A program made the position numbers and the translations under genes. The notes under the pieces were generated by a model. That model saw only the letters and a list, made by a program, of their open reading frames with translations, had not been told where the DNA came from and searched no databases. This document shows positions 1 to 7,637 of a stretch of DNA of 9,411 bases, one piece after another. Source of the DNA: an uncultured Saprospirales bacterium (GTDB taxonomy: Bacteria; Bacteroidota; Bacteroidia; Chitinophagales; Saprospiraceae); the NCBI GenBank assembly GCA_937926355.1, contig CALAZP010000122.1, forward strand, positions 1-9,411, read 5' to 3'. Numbering within the stretch: position 1 is the first letter of the stretch; every line of letters begins with the position of its first letter.

Positions 1-1
1 C

Positions 2-1876
2 TGGTCTGAACTCAACCTGGATCCAAGATGGTATAATCATCAATATCAAAATATCTACATTTATAATCTTCAAACAAGAAAAAAGAGAAAATTAACCTCC
101 AAAGCAAAATACTTCGCACCTGCCTTATCGCCTGACGGCAAAAAAATATTGGCTGTTGAAATGCTTACAGGCGGTAGTACCCAATTGGTTGTACTCGACG
201 CCTTGAAGGGAACACCTCTTATCCAACCCATTAAGAAGAATAACACCTTTTTTAGTTTTCCAACATGGATTGATACCAATCAAATTGCAGTAATAGCTGG
301 AAAAGAAGAACAGGCTTCGATCCATATTTATAATTTAGCCACCCAAAAATGGGAAAATTTGACCCCACAACTTCCCTATTCAATAAGTCATTTGTCCTAT
401 TATAATGAGCAAATTTATTTTTCAGCAGCTTATCAAAACACAAACAATATTTTTCAAGTTTCTATCACCGACGGTCAAATCAACCAACTCACTGATCATC
501 CTATAGGTGCCTTTCAACCAAACTACCATCCAGCTACTCAAAAGGTAGTTTTTAGTGGTTTCTCAGCTAAGGGGTATAGGCCTCAAACTAAAAAAATACA
601 ACCTCATCCTTTTGATCCCAATACTGAAAGTCAATCTCTTACTTCCATCGTCCCCATTGTTCAGCAAGAAGGCTATACCATTTCTGAGCTTAAGAAAAAT
701 TCCCCACTTGAATCTTCCATAATTGCAAGGATTCCAAACTCGTTAGAATTACCGGTAGAAAAATTTAAAAAAACCTACCATATTTTTAATCCACATAGCA
801 TACTTCCTTATATCTATCCACCAGTTGCAGGGGTCAGGATTCTTTCAGACAATACTTTTAGCACCCTTTCAAGTGAGTTCGCTACCTATTATAATTTTAA
901 TGAAAATAAAGCAACGTATTTGGGTGAAATAGTCTATGGAGGCTGGTTTCCACAAATCGAAATAGGTGCTGGCATATACAATAGAAGAGCTAATTACGCC
1001 AATTTTAACATTTCCAATGATACCACGGTGCTTTTTAGTCAATACAGTACTGATTGGATTGAAAAGCGCGTCAAACTAGGGTTAAAAGTGCCGTTAAGAT
1101 GGACAGCAAGGGGCTATGATACCCGAATTACTGCTGGTTTTAATTATCAATATATAGGACTAGAAGCCCCTGATGCATTAGCACAACTAAATGATAATGC
1201 TGAGATTTTAGTAGGTAGCATTCAGGGAATCAAAAGTCTGGAATCTTTCGAAGGGGTTCCATTTCAAGAAGATGTCTTACACACTGTTCATACTCAATTG
1301 AATTTTCAATTCGCAAAAAGAACCGCCATTCAAGAACTAGGTCCTGATTTTGGAATATCAGCACAGTTGCATAACAGAAGGGCTATTGGCAAAATCTTAA
1401 ATGGCAATTCATGGCGATTAGGTGGCGGAATATATTTACCAGGATTTTTGAAAACTCACGCCTCACAGTTTCAAGTCAGTTACCAAAAAGAAGCCTATCT
1501 CGACAATTATAAGTTTCCAAATACTTTTTTCAATCCAAGAGGCTACGGAGCCCAAATTGGAGATCAATGGTTAAAGTACTCAGTAGATTATAAACTTCCA
1601 ATCTGGTATCCAGATATGGCAATAGGCCCCTTGGCATTTTTTCAACGATTAAGTGCGCATCTTTTCTACGATACTGCTACCATTTCATTAAAAGAACCGT
1701 TTAATCAAAACAACTTGCTTAGATCTACTGGTATTGAATTGATTTTTGATGTTCGGCTGATCAGATTATTAGATGTAAAAGCTGGTGTAAGGTACAGCTA
1801 TGCTTTCGATAAGGCGTGGACGAACAATCAAAAAAACCATCAGTTTGATTTTTTTATTCTCGGAATCAGCGGTTAA
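2..1876 (+). CDS. TolB-like beta-propeller / outer-membrane beta-barrel protein, 5'-partial
   Basis: The reading frame is open from the left edge, so the N-terminus lies outside the window; 624 residues are visible. The in-frame TTG at 149 is internal: propeller sequence continues upstream of it. Visible residues 1 to about 195 carry WD40/PD40-type blades, for example YFAPALSPDGKKILAVE at residues 37-53 and further blades with IHIYNLATQKW and NIFQVSITDG. From about residue 245 to the end the sequence turns into alternating aromatic and polar strands typical of an outer-membrane barrel (GEIVYGGWFPQIEIGAG, VKAGVRYSYAFD, final strand FDFFILGISG). Bacteroidota have large proteins of this propeller-plus-barrel layout, often with a peptidase-like N-terminal part; that last point is recollection and cannot be tested here. 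The substrate or role is unknown. The gene converges with the permease gene, and its stop overlaps that gene's stop. Confidence 0.8.
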   Translation, partial: WSELNLDPRWYNHQYQNIYIYNLQTRKKRKLTSKAKYFAPALSPDGKKILAVEMLTGGSTQLVVLDALKGTPLIQPIKKNNTFFSFPTWIDTNQIAVIAGKEEQASIHIYNLATQKWENLTPQLPYSISHLSYYNEQIYFSAAYQNTNNIFQVSITDGQINQLTDHPIGAFQPNYHPATQKVVFSGFSAKGYRPQTKKIQPHPFDPNTESQSLTSIVPIVQQEGYTISELKKNSPLESSIIARIPNSLELPVEKFKKTYHIFNPHSILPYIYPPVAGVRILSDNTFSTLSSEFATYYNFNENKATYLGEIVYGGWFPQIEIGAGIYNRRANYANFNISNDTTVLFSQYSTDWIEKRVKLGLKVPLRWTARGYDTRITAGFNYQYIGLEAPDALAQLNDNAEILVGSIQGIKSLESFEGVPFQEDVLHTVHTQLNFQFAKRTAIQELGPDFGISAQLHNRRAIGKILNGNSWRLGGGIYLPGFLKTHASQFQVSYQKEAYLDNYKFPNTFFNPRGYGAQIGDQWLKYSVDYKLPIWYPDMAIGPLAFFQRLSAHLFYDTATISLKEPFNQNNLLRSTGIELIFDVRLIRLLDVKAGVRYSYAFDKAWTNNQKNHQFDFFILGISG

Positions 1877-2820
1877 GGTTTACCGCCAAACCTTCCCCGG
1901 GTAATTTTATTCCATTGATTCAAAGGAGGTCGCTTTAATTTGAAATTAGCATTGATGAAAAATACCCCGGTTACTAATACCACAGCAGCTATAATAGATT
2001 GACTAGAAATGCTTTCTTCATTGAAAAAAAATCCTAAAAGGAGGGCCACCACAGGATTTACGTAATTAGAAGTAGCAACCTTATCTGGCGCTATCCTTTT
2101 TAATAAATAATTAAATGCAGAAAAAGCAATAATGGATCCAAAAAAGACCAAATAAAACCAAGATAATAAAGCTTTGGTAGTCAATTTTTCCCAATCAAAT
2201 AATCGAAAATCACCAGTTATACCGCTGATGATAAATAACCAAAATCCAGCTCCAATCATTTGAACGCCAACATGAATATTTGCAGAGGCGGGCCTTGGCC
2301 ACCCATTAAGAAGTATTACCCCAATTGACCAGGAGAGTAAAGCTATAAATACTGCAATTAAACCAACAGCAGAGTGTTCACTATCTAGGATTTGATCTTG
2401 TCCGATCAAAAGAACCATTCCTACAATACCTAATATCAATCCTATAATAACCCTAATTCCAGGGCGCCGTTTTTTCCAAACCCACATCATCAGAACGATA
2501 ATTAATGGCTGGAAGGAAACCAATAAAGCGACCAATCCAGTATCAATATATTGCTCAGAATATACTATACTACCTGTACCTATGGACAGTAACAAAAAAC
2601 CAGATATTAACCCCGTTTTTATTTCTTCCCAATTGGGAGGTTGATTGCCTCTCAATCGCCCATAACTATATAATAGTAATCCAGCTGTCAAAAACCTGGA
2701 CCCAGACATTAGAAAAGGGGGAATAGATGCAATCGCAAAGTAATTAGCCAAATAAGTGGAACCCCAAACAAAATAAATAGCTATAAAAGCAAAGACAATT
2801 AATACCCTTTCATTCTGCAT
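1873..2820 (-). CDS. EamA-family (drug/metabolite transporter superfamily) permease
   Basis: This 315-residue inner-membrane protein has about ten hydrophobic segments (near residues 5-25, 31-53, 68-88, 94-115, 121-141, 150-171, 182-202, 216-239, 247-267, 272-291), arranged as two EamA halves (about 8-139 and 152-291). Recognisable family stretches are YFVWGSTYLA near the start, ALLVSFQPLIIVL at 98-110 and SNYVNPVVALLLG at 251-263 followed by the usual acidic pair (NEES). Length is normal for the YedA/RhaT-like branch. A basic tail (about 292-315) should be cytoplasmic. The ATG lies inside the upstream FAH-family gene (11-nt overlap, ATGCAGAATGA), which suggests translational coupling and a shared substrate or product. 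DMT permeases move very varied small molecules, so neither substrate nor direction can be read from sequence. Confidence 0.92.
   Translation of the reverse strand: MQNERVLIVFAFIAIYFVWGSTYLANYFAIASIPPFLMSGSRFLTAGLLLYSYGRLRGNQPPNWEEIKTGLISGFLLLSIGTGSIVYSEQYIDTGLVALLVSFQPLIIVLMMWVWKKRRPGIRVIIGLILGIVGMVLLIGQDQILDSEHSAVGLIAVFIALLSWSIGVILLNGWPRPASANIHVGVQMIGAGFWLFIISGITGDFRLFDWEKLTTKALLSWFYLVFFGSIIAFSAFNYLLKRIAPDKVATSNYVNPVVALLLGFFFNEESISSQSIIAAVVLVTGVFFINANFKLKRPPLNQWNKITRGRFGGKP
1875..1894. terminator. Possible hairpin at the convergent gene ends
   Basis: AAGGTTT (1875-1881) and AAACCTT (1888-1894) can pair as a 7-bp stem with a 6-nt loop. The stem begins at the shared stop codons of the two converging genes and lies inside the 3' end of the permease gene. 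An alternative 5-bp stem, GCGGT (1869-1873) with ACCGC (1882-1886), excludes the first. No T-run follows on either strand, so an intrinsic terminator is doubtful. It is nevertheless the only symmetric structure I see at a junction where both transcripts must end. Confidence 0.25.
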
Positions 2821-3664
2821 ATGCTACAACTTCCTGTCTTCCAATACCCAAACCTTCAATTCCAGTTTCAACTATATCGCCAGCATTCAAATATATAGGT
2901 GGCTTATGGCCCATTCCAACTCCAAAAGGGGTACCTGTAGATATAATATCTCCGGGTAATAACGTCATAAATTGACTTAGATAACTTACTATTTCAGGTA
3001 TATCAAAAACCAAATCAGAGGTATTACTATTCTGTACTTCCCTACCATTAACATTAGTCCACAAATTTAATCCGTGGACATCCTTTATTTCCTCTTTAGT
3101 AACTAAAAAAGGTCCCAATGGAGCAAAAGTATCTGCACTTTTACCCTTTACCCATTGACCTCCCCTTTCTAATTGAAAAGCCCGCTCACTGTAATCATTG
3201 TGCAAAAGATAACCAAATACATAGTCCATCGCATTTTCCCTAGAGACATATTGAGCCCGTTGTCCAATGACTACCGCCAATTCAACTTCCCAGTCTGTCT
3301 TGGTGGATCCCCGCGGCAAAATCAACTGGTCATAAGGACCACAAATAGCAGATGTAGCCTTAAAAAAAACAACTGGTTCACTGGGAATTTCCATACCGCT
3401 TTCCCGAGCATGGGCTATATAGTTAAGTCCAATACAAATCAACTTGGAAGGTCTGGCTATGGGAGCTCCCCATCTTTCCGATTCGGAAACTAAAGGTAAT
3501 TTTTCCTTATGGTGATTAAAAAGATGAAATAAGCTCTCGAACCCATTTTGATTAAAAAACTGTTCATCAAAATCAGAAATTAAACCGTTGAGATTATATC
3601 TTATTCCATCTACCAATAAACCTGGTTTTTCCATACCAACAGGTCCAAACCTAACTAATTTCAT
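2810..3664 (-). CDS. Fumarylacetoacetate hydrolase family protein, probable 2,4-diketo-3-deoxy sugar-acid hydrolase
   Basis: This 284-residue cytoplasmic enzyme has the full FAH fold signature. The variable N-terminal part (1-70) is followed by the catalytic domain: LICIGLNYIAHARE at 75-88, the metal-binding DWEVELAVVIG at 124-134 (E126 and E128), the third ligand D157 in HNDYSERAFQ, then KGKSADTFAPLGP, NGREVQ at 206-211, and LLPGDIISTGTPFGVG at 235-250. The family cleaves or decarboxylates 1,3-diketo acids using Mg2+ or Mn2+. The NDYSERAFQLERGGQW version resembles enzymes placed in L-fucose and L-rhamnose catabolism (diketo-deoxy-fuconate or -rhamnonate hydrolase); homologues are often loosely labelled ureidoglycolate lyase. 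It starts 3 nt after an SDR gene and its 3' end overlaps the permease, so it is surely co-transcribed with both. The substrate is inferred; acylpyruvase or another diketo-acid hydrolase is possible. Confidence 0.9.
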   Translation of the reverse strand: MKLVRFGPVGMEKPGLLVDGIRYNLNGLISDFDEQFFNQNGFESLFHLFNHHKEKLPLVSESERWGAPIARPSKLICIGLNYIAHARESGMEIPSEPVVFFKATSAICGPYDQLILPRGSTKTDWEVELAVVIGQRAQYVSRENAMDYVFGYLLHNDYSERAFQLERGGQWVKGKSADTFAPLGPFLVTKEEIKDVHGLNLWTNVNGREVQNSNTSDLVFDIPEIVSYLSQFMTLLPGDIISTGTPFGVGMGHKPPIYLNAGDIVETGIEGLGIGRQEVVAYAE

Positions 3665-3667
3665 ACC

Positions 3668-4450
3668 CTAAGTATTTAATCTTATAAAACCACCATCAAT
3701 AGGAATCATAGACCCAGTTATAAAACTAGCCTGAGAAGAGCAGAGGTAAACTGCTAAGGAGGCGATTTCATCCGTAGTACCCATTCGACCAATTGGTTGA
3801 GATCGGGCAAGTGCCTCCATCGTTTCCGCCTCTTTTCCAGGATAATTTTTCTTCACAAAACCATCCACAAATGGTGTATGTACTCTAGCAGGTGCAATAC
3901 AATTACATCTTATATGATGTGATAAATAATCCCTTGCTACAGAGTAAGTCATAGCGTGAACCGCTCCCTTGGTCATACTGTAGGCAAAGCGATCAGAAAG
4001 AGCCACCTCAGCCGCAATAGAACCGATATTTAAAATTACCCCACCACATTGTTCCTTCATGTAGGGAATGACTGATAACATCCCGTGATAGACCCCCCTA
4101 ATATTGACATCTATTAATTTTTGGAGGTCCTCCTCCGTGGTACGCTCAATATTACCAATATGAGCAACTCCAGCATTATTAATTAATACGTCGATCTGAC
4201 CAGTGTCATCATGTATGGACTTTACAACTTTTTTAAAGGAATTCAATTGGGTGATATCGCAAGTAATAAAAGTAACAGGATGCCCCTCCGATCGACAAAA
4301 ATCAACCAAAGACCACCCTCCCCTTTCATCTATATCCAAGAAAAATACCAATGCACCGGCACGGGCAAATGCTTTGACTAAAGCCGCACCAATTCCAGAG
4401 CTGCCTCCAGTAATGATAACCACAGTACCCTTGTAATTGGTAACGTCCAT
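3668..4450 (-). CDS. Short-chain dehydrogenase/reductase, probable NAD-dependent sugar-acid dehydrogenase
   Basis: This 260-residue classical SDR has all key motifs: TGGSSGIG at 14-21 (dinucleotide binding), D39 at the end of the second beta strand (favours NAD over NADP), NNAG at 91-94, and the catalytic set N116, S144, Y157 and K161 (YSMTK). The C-terminal part has the usual PIGRMG and SSQASFITG...IDGGF pattern. The fold oxidises or reduces an alcohol/ketone with NAD(H). Three nucleotides separate it from a FAH-family gene; this pair matches the 2-keto-3-deoxy-L-fuconate (or rhamnonate) dehydrogenase plus diketo-acid hydrolase steps of the non-phosphorylating deoxysugar route, which is my preferred reading. 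It follows the OmpA-family gene by 18 nt, with a weak GGAG just before the ATG. An unrelated 3-oxoacyl or polyol dehydrogenase role cannot be excluded from sequence alone. Confidence 0.9.
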   Translation of the reverse strand: MDVTNYKGTVVIITGGSSGIGAALVKAFARAGALVFFLDIDERGGWSLVDFCRSEGHPVTFITCDITQLNSFKKVVKSIHDDTGQIDVLINNAGVAHIGNIERTTEEDLQKLIDVNIRGVYHGMLSVIPYMKEQCGGVILNIGSIAAEVALSDRFAYSMTKGAVHAMTYSVARDYLSHHIRCNCIAPARVHTPFVDGFVKKNYPGKEAETMEALARSQPIGRMGTTDEIASLAVYLCSSQASFITGSMIPIDGGFIRLNT

Positions 4451-4468
4451 TAACTCCAGTAATGAAAC

Positions 4469-6700
4469 CTATTGAATCAGGCTTCTTGTCGTTTGATATA
4501 CCCAAGCACCCTTAAAATCCCCCTTATAAATGGCAGCCTTAGCTTCAGCTTCTTCTTTGGATAGTGCATTAAAAATGCTCACACGATATACACCACTTGA
4601 ATTTCTGGGCAATTTGATGGCATTATATCCAGATGCTCTTAATCTTACCACCTCCTTTACCGCATTCACCTCATTCTTATAGCCACCAACAATTACATGA
4701 TAATTTACACTATTAACCCTTGTGTTATAAGAAACCATACCTGGTGCATTAACACTCCCAGAGGTAATAATAAATTCACTCCTTCTATTTTGACTAAGAT
4801 TAGAACAACAGCTAATGGGCTCTGTCTCCCCGTAGCCAGAAGCAGTTAGTCTATTAGGATTAACACCTAGTCCAATCAATTTCTCTCGGGTAGCTGAAGC
4901 TCTTTGAATGGATAACTTAAAATTCGCTTCGTCATTTCCAACATGGTCGGTATGAGAACGGATATCTAATTGTACATCAGGATTTTCATTCATGAAACGA
5001 GCAATTTTCTGTAACTCAATCATTGATTCTCCAGTAATAGTAGCACTATTGGTAGCAAAGAGAATATTATTGAATTCCAAAAACTCCTTTAAATTCGTTT
5101 CTTCATTTATTGGATTGCTCTTCGGAACCACCATCATAGTACTTAAATTAGTGACAGCAGCATTACCTACATTTACTTTTTGCTGCCCTCCCATAATCTC
5201 ATAAGAAGGGTGTTGAACTTTGATATTATATTCACCTAAACCTCCATAATTAGGGAAAGAAAACTGACCGTTATCATCGGTTGGAGCAGAGCCAACTAAC
5301 ATACCATTTAGATCATAAATATAAACAGTGGCACCGCTTAACCCACCTCCACCATCTGGAATCACAATGGCACCAGATATCACTTGATTGTTTGCCGCTG
5401 CAACAGGCAATTCTTCCTCAGAATTAGCTTCCTCCTCCGAAGATAAATCATTAGGCTCTTCAAAGGTTAATATTCTAGTTCTCGTATAAGTATAAATATC
5501 ATCATAACCTTGACCACCTGGACGATTCGAACTGAAAAAACCCGTAGACCTATCCTTAGAAGAAATGGAAAAATCATCATATCCGCTATTAATAGGGGCG
5601 CCCAGATTCTGAGCTTCAAAATCAGAACCTAAGGGGTAGGCAAACAAATCTAATCCACCTAGACCATAATGGCCATCTGAAGAGAAGTACAAAATACCGT
5701 CAGAATCTAAAGCGGGAAATATTTCATTACCCTCAGTATTTACCATTTCACCTAAATTAACCGGTTCTCCCAAAGAATTACCCTCTATACTAGCCTTGTA
5801 TATATCCATTCCGCCAAACCCACCAGTACGATCACTTGCAAAATACAAAGTAGCGCCATCTGGACTAATTGCAGGATGAGAAGTATTGAAATCCTCTCCG
5901 TTAATAGGTAAATCAATAGGATCACTCCAACCATCTCCCATCCAATCTAATCTGTATATTTTTAAGGTTACTTTACCTAATTTTTTCAATTCCCTCGAAG
6001 AAAGATTCATATTACTTTGGGTCAAATACATAGTCGTACCGTTCTGTGTCAACACCGCATTGCCCAACTGTAGTTTGGAGTTCTTAAACACAGGAACAGG
6101 AGTTCCTCCATCCGCCATTACGAATAAATCGGTTAATGGTTGTCCAGACCAGGAATCTTCTTCCTTTTTGCCCCGGTTGGAAACAAAAAATACACCTCTT
6201 GAGGAGGCAAAAGCACCGAAATCAGATTGATCAGAATTGAAACCCACAGAGGCCACTCTGTAAGCAGTTTTATTACGAGTAATCTGTCGATCATACCATT
6301 CTTTGTTCAAATATTTTATAGCACGAGCATCATCTGGCATCATCTCAGCAAATTGATCCATCTGAGCCTCATAGACATTTTTATTACCGATAGATTGAGC
6401 TGATTTAGCATATCTAAAAACCACTTCAGGATTTAAAGCACTGCTGTATTGGCTAGATACTTGAGCATACCATTTGTTAGCTTCCGCCATATTACCCGTA
6501 AAAAAATAAGAATCAGCCAAATTAGTTAAAACTTGTTGACTGCTTTCTCCACCTAATACTAAATCTAAATAGGCTTCAATGGCATTACTGTAAGAAAGAT
6601 TAGCAAAATATTCGTTGGCCTTTTCAATTTTTTTGGACTGAGCAAAACCACTACTGGTCACCAATGCAAAAAAAACAAACCATAAACAATAGTTTTTCAT
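4469..6700 (-). CDS. OmpA-family PorE-like protein: TPR, PD40 propeller, CRD, OmpA_C and C-terminal SPOR domain
   Basis: 743 residues. A signal peptide (1-20, cleavage likely after GFA before QSKK) lacks a lipobox, so the protein should be soluble and periplasmic. Order of parts: TPR-like helices about 23-135; PD40 propeller about 145-405 with blades such as SHPAISPDGATLYFASDR (274-291) and EIFPALDSDGILYFSSD; acidic linker 414-431; carboxypeptidase-regulatory-like fold about 437-525; OmpA_C about 543-647 with the diaminopimelate-binding pair D585 and R600 (15 apart, as in OmpA) and NRRSEF; then a SPOR-like domain about 666-736 (YHVIVGGYKNEVNA, GVYRVSIF, EEAEAKAA). The first four parts match the architecture reported for T9SS component PorE; the SPOR domain is extra. 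PorP/SprF lies 9 nt upstream. Likely role: anchoring the PorP/SprF-cargo assembly to peptidoglycan. No Shine-Dalgarno is visible. Confidence 0.92.
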   Translation of the reverse strand: MKNYCLWFVFFALVTSSGFAQSKKIEKANEYFANLSYSNAIEAYLDLVLGGESSQQVLTNLADSYFFTGNMAEANKWYAQVSSQYSSALNPEVVFRYAKSAQSIGNKNVYEAQMDQFAEMMPDDARAIKYLNKEWYDRQITRNKTAYRVASVGFNSDQSDFGAFASSRGVFFVSNRGKKEEDSWSGQPLTDLFVMADGGTPVPVFKNSKLQLGNAVLTQNGTTMYLTQSNMNLSSRELKKLGKVTLKIYRLDWMGDGWSDPIDLPINGEDFNTSHPAISPDGATLYFASDRTGGFGGMDIYKASIEGNSLGEPVNLGEMVNTEGNEIFPALDSDGILYFSSDGHYGLGGLDLFAYPLGSDFEAQNLGAPINSGYDDFSISSKDRSTGFFSSNRPGGQGYDDIYTYTRTRILTFEEPNDLSSEEEANSEEELPVAAANNQVISGAIVIPDGGGGLSGATVYIYDLNGMLVGSAPTDDNGQFSFPNYGGLGEYNIKVQHPSYEIMGGQQKVNVGNAAVTNLSTMMVVPKSNPINEETNLKEFLEFNNILFATNSATITGESMIELQKIARFMNENPDVQLDIRSHTDHVGNDEANFKLSIQRASATREKLIGLGVNPNRLTASGYGETEPISCCSNLSQNRRSEFIITSGSVNAPGMVSYNTRVNSVNYHVIVGGYKNEVNAVKEVVRLRASGYNAIKLPRNSSGVYRVSIFNALSKEEAEAKAAIYKGDFKGAWVYQTTRSLIQ
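4493..4705 (-). other. SPOR-like domain coding segment at the OmpA-protein C-terminus
   Basis: Residues about 666-736 of the OmpA-family protein read as a SPOR domain. A first beta strand with aromatic start (YHVIVGGY) leads into a helix (NEVNAVKEVVRLRASGY), then a short strand (AIKL), a second strand (GVYRVSIF), a second helix (SKEEAEAKAAIYK) and a final strand (GAWVYQ). SPOR domains bind glycan strands stripped of stem peptides. The call is from pattern, not from a profile search. Confidence 0.8.
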
Positions 6701-6709
6701 AGTTAGTCA

Positions 6710-7627
6710 TTAAAAGAATCTGGGGGAAAATAATTTAATCAACTTTTCCGGTACTTCAAATCTCAAGAATACTTCATGAGATCCATTTTGATAAGTCCTA
6801 ATTGCCGTTGTACTAAAATCATAGGCATACCCCAAATAAAAGTTATCGGTCAATTGAACACCGAGTAAAGCCATTACAGCAGAATTGAGTCGGTATCCCG
6901 CTCCAACAGAAAATTTGTTATTGATAATAAAGTCGGCAGAAACATCAATTCTAGGATCTACACCCAAAACCCCTTGAACCATAATACCAGGCTTGAAATT
7001 AATATTATCGGCTACCTCAAACATTCTAGCTGCTGTAACGTAATAATGAGCAACGTCAGATCCGTAAATTAATGTGGCGTCTGTAGGATCAGCAAAATAC
7101 TCCTGCTTGAAAATATATGGAACAGAAATTCCAAAATATCCATTGGGAGAATAATAAAACAAACCTGCTCCAACGTTAGGCGTTAAATCTCTAGAAATAT
7201 TTCTGTCAAAGGCTTGATCGTTTAAATCATAATAATCTAAATCTAAGAAGTTAATATTCAAAAGATTAGCCGACATTTTAATCCCTAATGACAAGAAGTT
7301 TTCGCCTCCAAGAGCAATTGCAGAAGCAATATCAATGGCAAAATCTGTTCTATTTAAAGCACCAATTTGATCAGAAGCCACATTCAAGCCTATTCCTAAA
7401 CTCTTGAAAATCCTCCCTTGAGCATTGATTAATGTAGTCCTTGGAGCCCCATCCAAACCAACCCACTGATTCCTATGGTGAACTAAAATCGATTTAGTTC
7501 CCCTAGATCCGGTATAAGCCGGATTAAAAGCAGAGGGGTTCAACATGTGCATGGTGTAGGAAGTCTCCTGTTGCCCATACAGTGTGGTAACCCATACTAA
7601 GCTTAGAAAAAAGGTTAAAAGTTTCAT
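6710..7627 (-). CDS. PorP/SprF-family type IX secretion outer-membrane protein
   Basis: This 305-residue protein has a signal peptide (1-18, cleavage before QQETSY) and the PorP/SprF hallmark NPAYTGSRG at 35-43 followed by HHRNQWVGLDGAP at 50-62. The body is a run of amphipathic beta strands (GLFYYSPNGYFGISVP, FSVGAGYRL, FYLGYAYDFS), and the end is the expected SHEVFLRF followed by FSPRFF at the very C-terminus. Length is typical. Family members form outer-membrane barrels; SprF of Flavobacterium is needed for secretion of the type B cargo SprB, and PorP belongs to the P. gingivalis T9SS. Genomes of the phylum carry many paralogues beside type B cargo genes, and this copy sits 10 nt after such a gene and 9 nt before the OmpA-family gene. 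It is therefore probably a cargo-specific paralogue rather than the core T9SS copy (inference). The region before the ATG is AT-rich without a Shine-Dalgarno. Confidence 0.93.
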   Translation of the reverse strand: MKLLTFFLSLVWVTTLYGQQETSYTMHMLNPSAFNPAYTGSRGTKSILVHHRNQWVGLDGAPRTTLINAQGRIFKSLGIGLNVASDQIGALNRTDFAIDIASAIALGGENFLSLGIKMSANLLNINFLDLDYYDLNDQAFDRNISRDLTPNVGAGLFYYSPNGYFGISVPYIFKQEYFADPTDATLIYGSDVAHYYVTAARMFEVADNINFKPGIMVQGVLGVDPRIDVSADFIINNKFSVGAGYRLNSAVMALLGVQLTDNFYLGYAYDFSTTAIRTYQNGSHEVFLRFEVPEKLIKLFSPRFF

Positions 7628-7637
7628 ATTTATAAGA

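Noticed and set aside
149..151. TTG as start codon of the plus-strand gene
   Set aside because: The frame is open to the window edge, and the sequence before the TTG is a continuous propeller blade (YFAPALSPDGKK directly precedes it).
3173..3493. Plus-strand 106-codon open frame opposite the FAH-family gene
   Set aside because: It lies wholly inside a well-supported enzyme gene on the other strand, and its translation shows no recognisable domain.
4451..4468. Separate promoter for the SDR-FAH-EamA genes
   Set aside because: I looked for a Bacteroidota-type TAnnTTTG box just upstream of the SDR start on the minus strand and found none. A promoter further inside the OmpA-family gene cannot be excluded, but nothing visible supports it.
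6641..6700. Lipoprotein signal for the OmpA-family protein
   Set aside because: Its only N-terminal cysteine (C5) comes before the hydrophobic core, and there is no lipobox at the cleavage region (GFA then QSKK); a type I signal peptide fits better.
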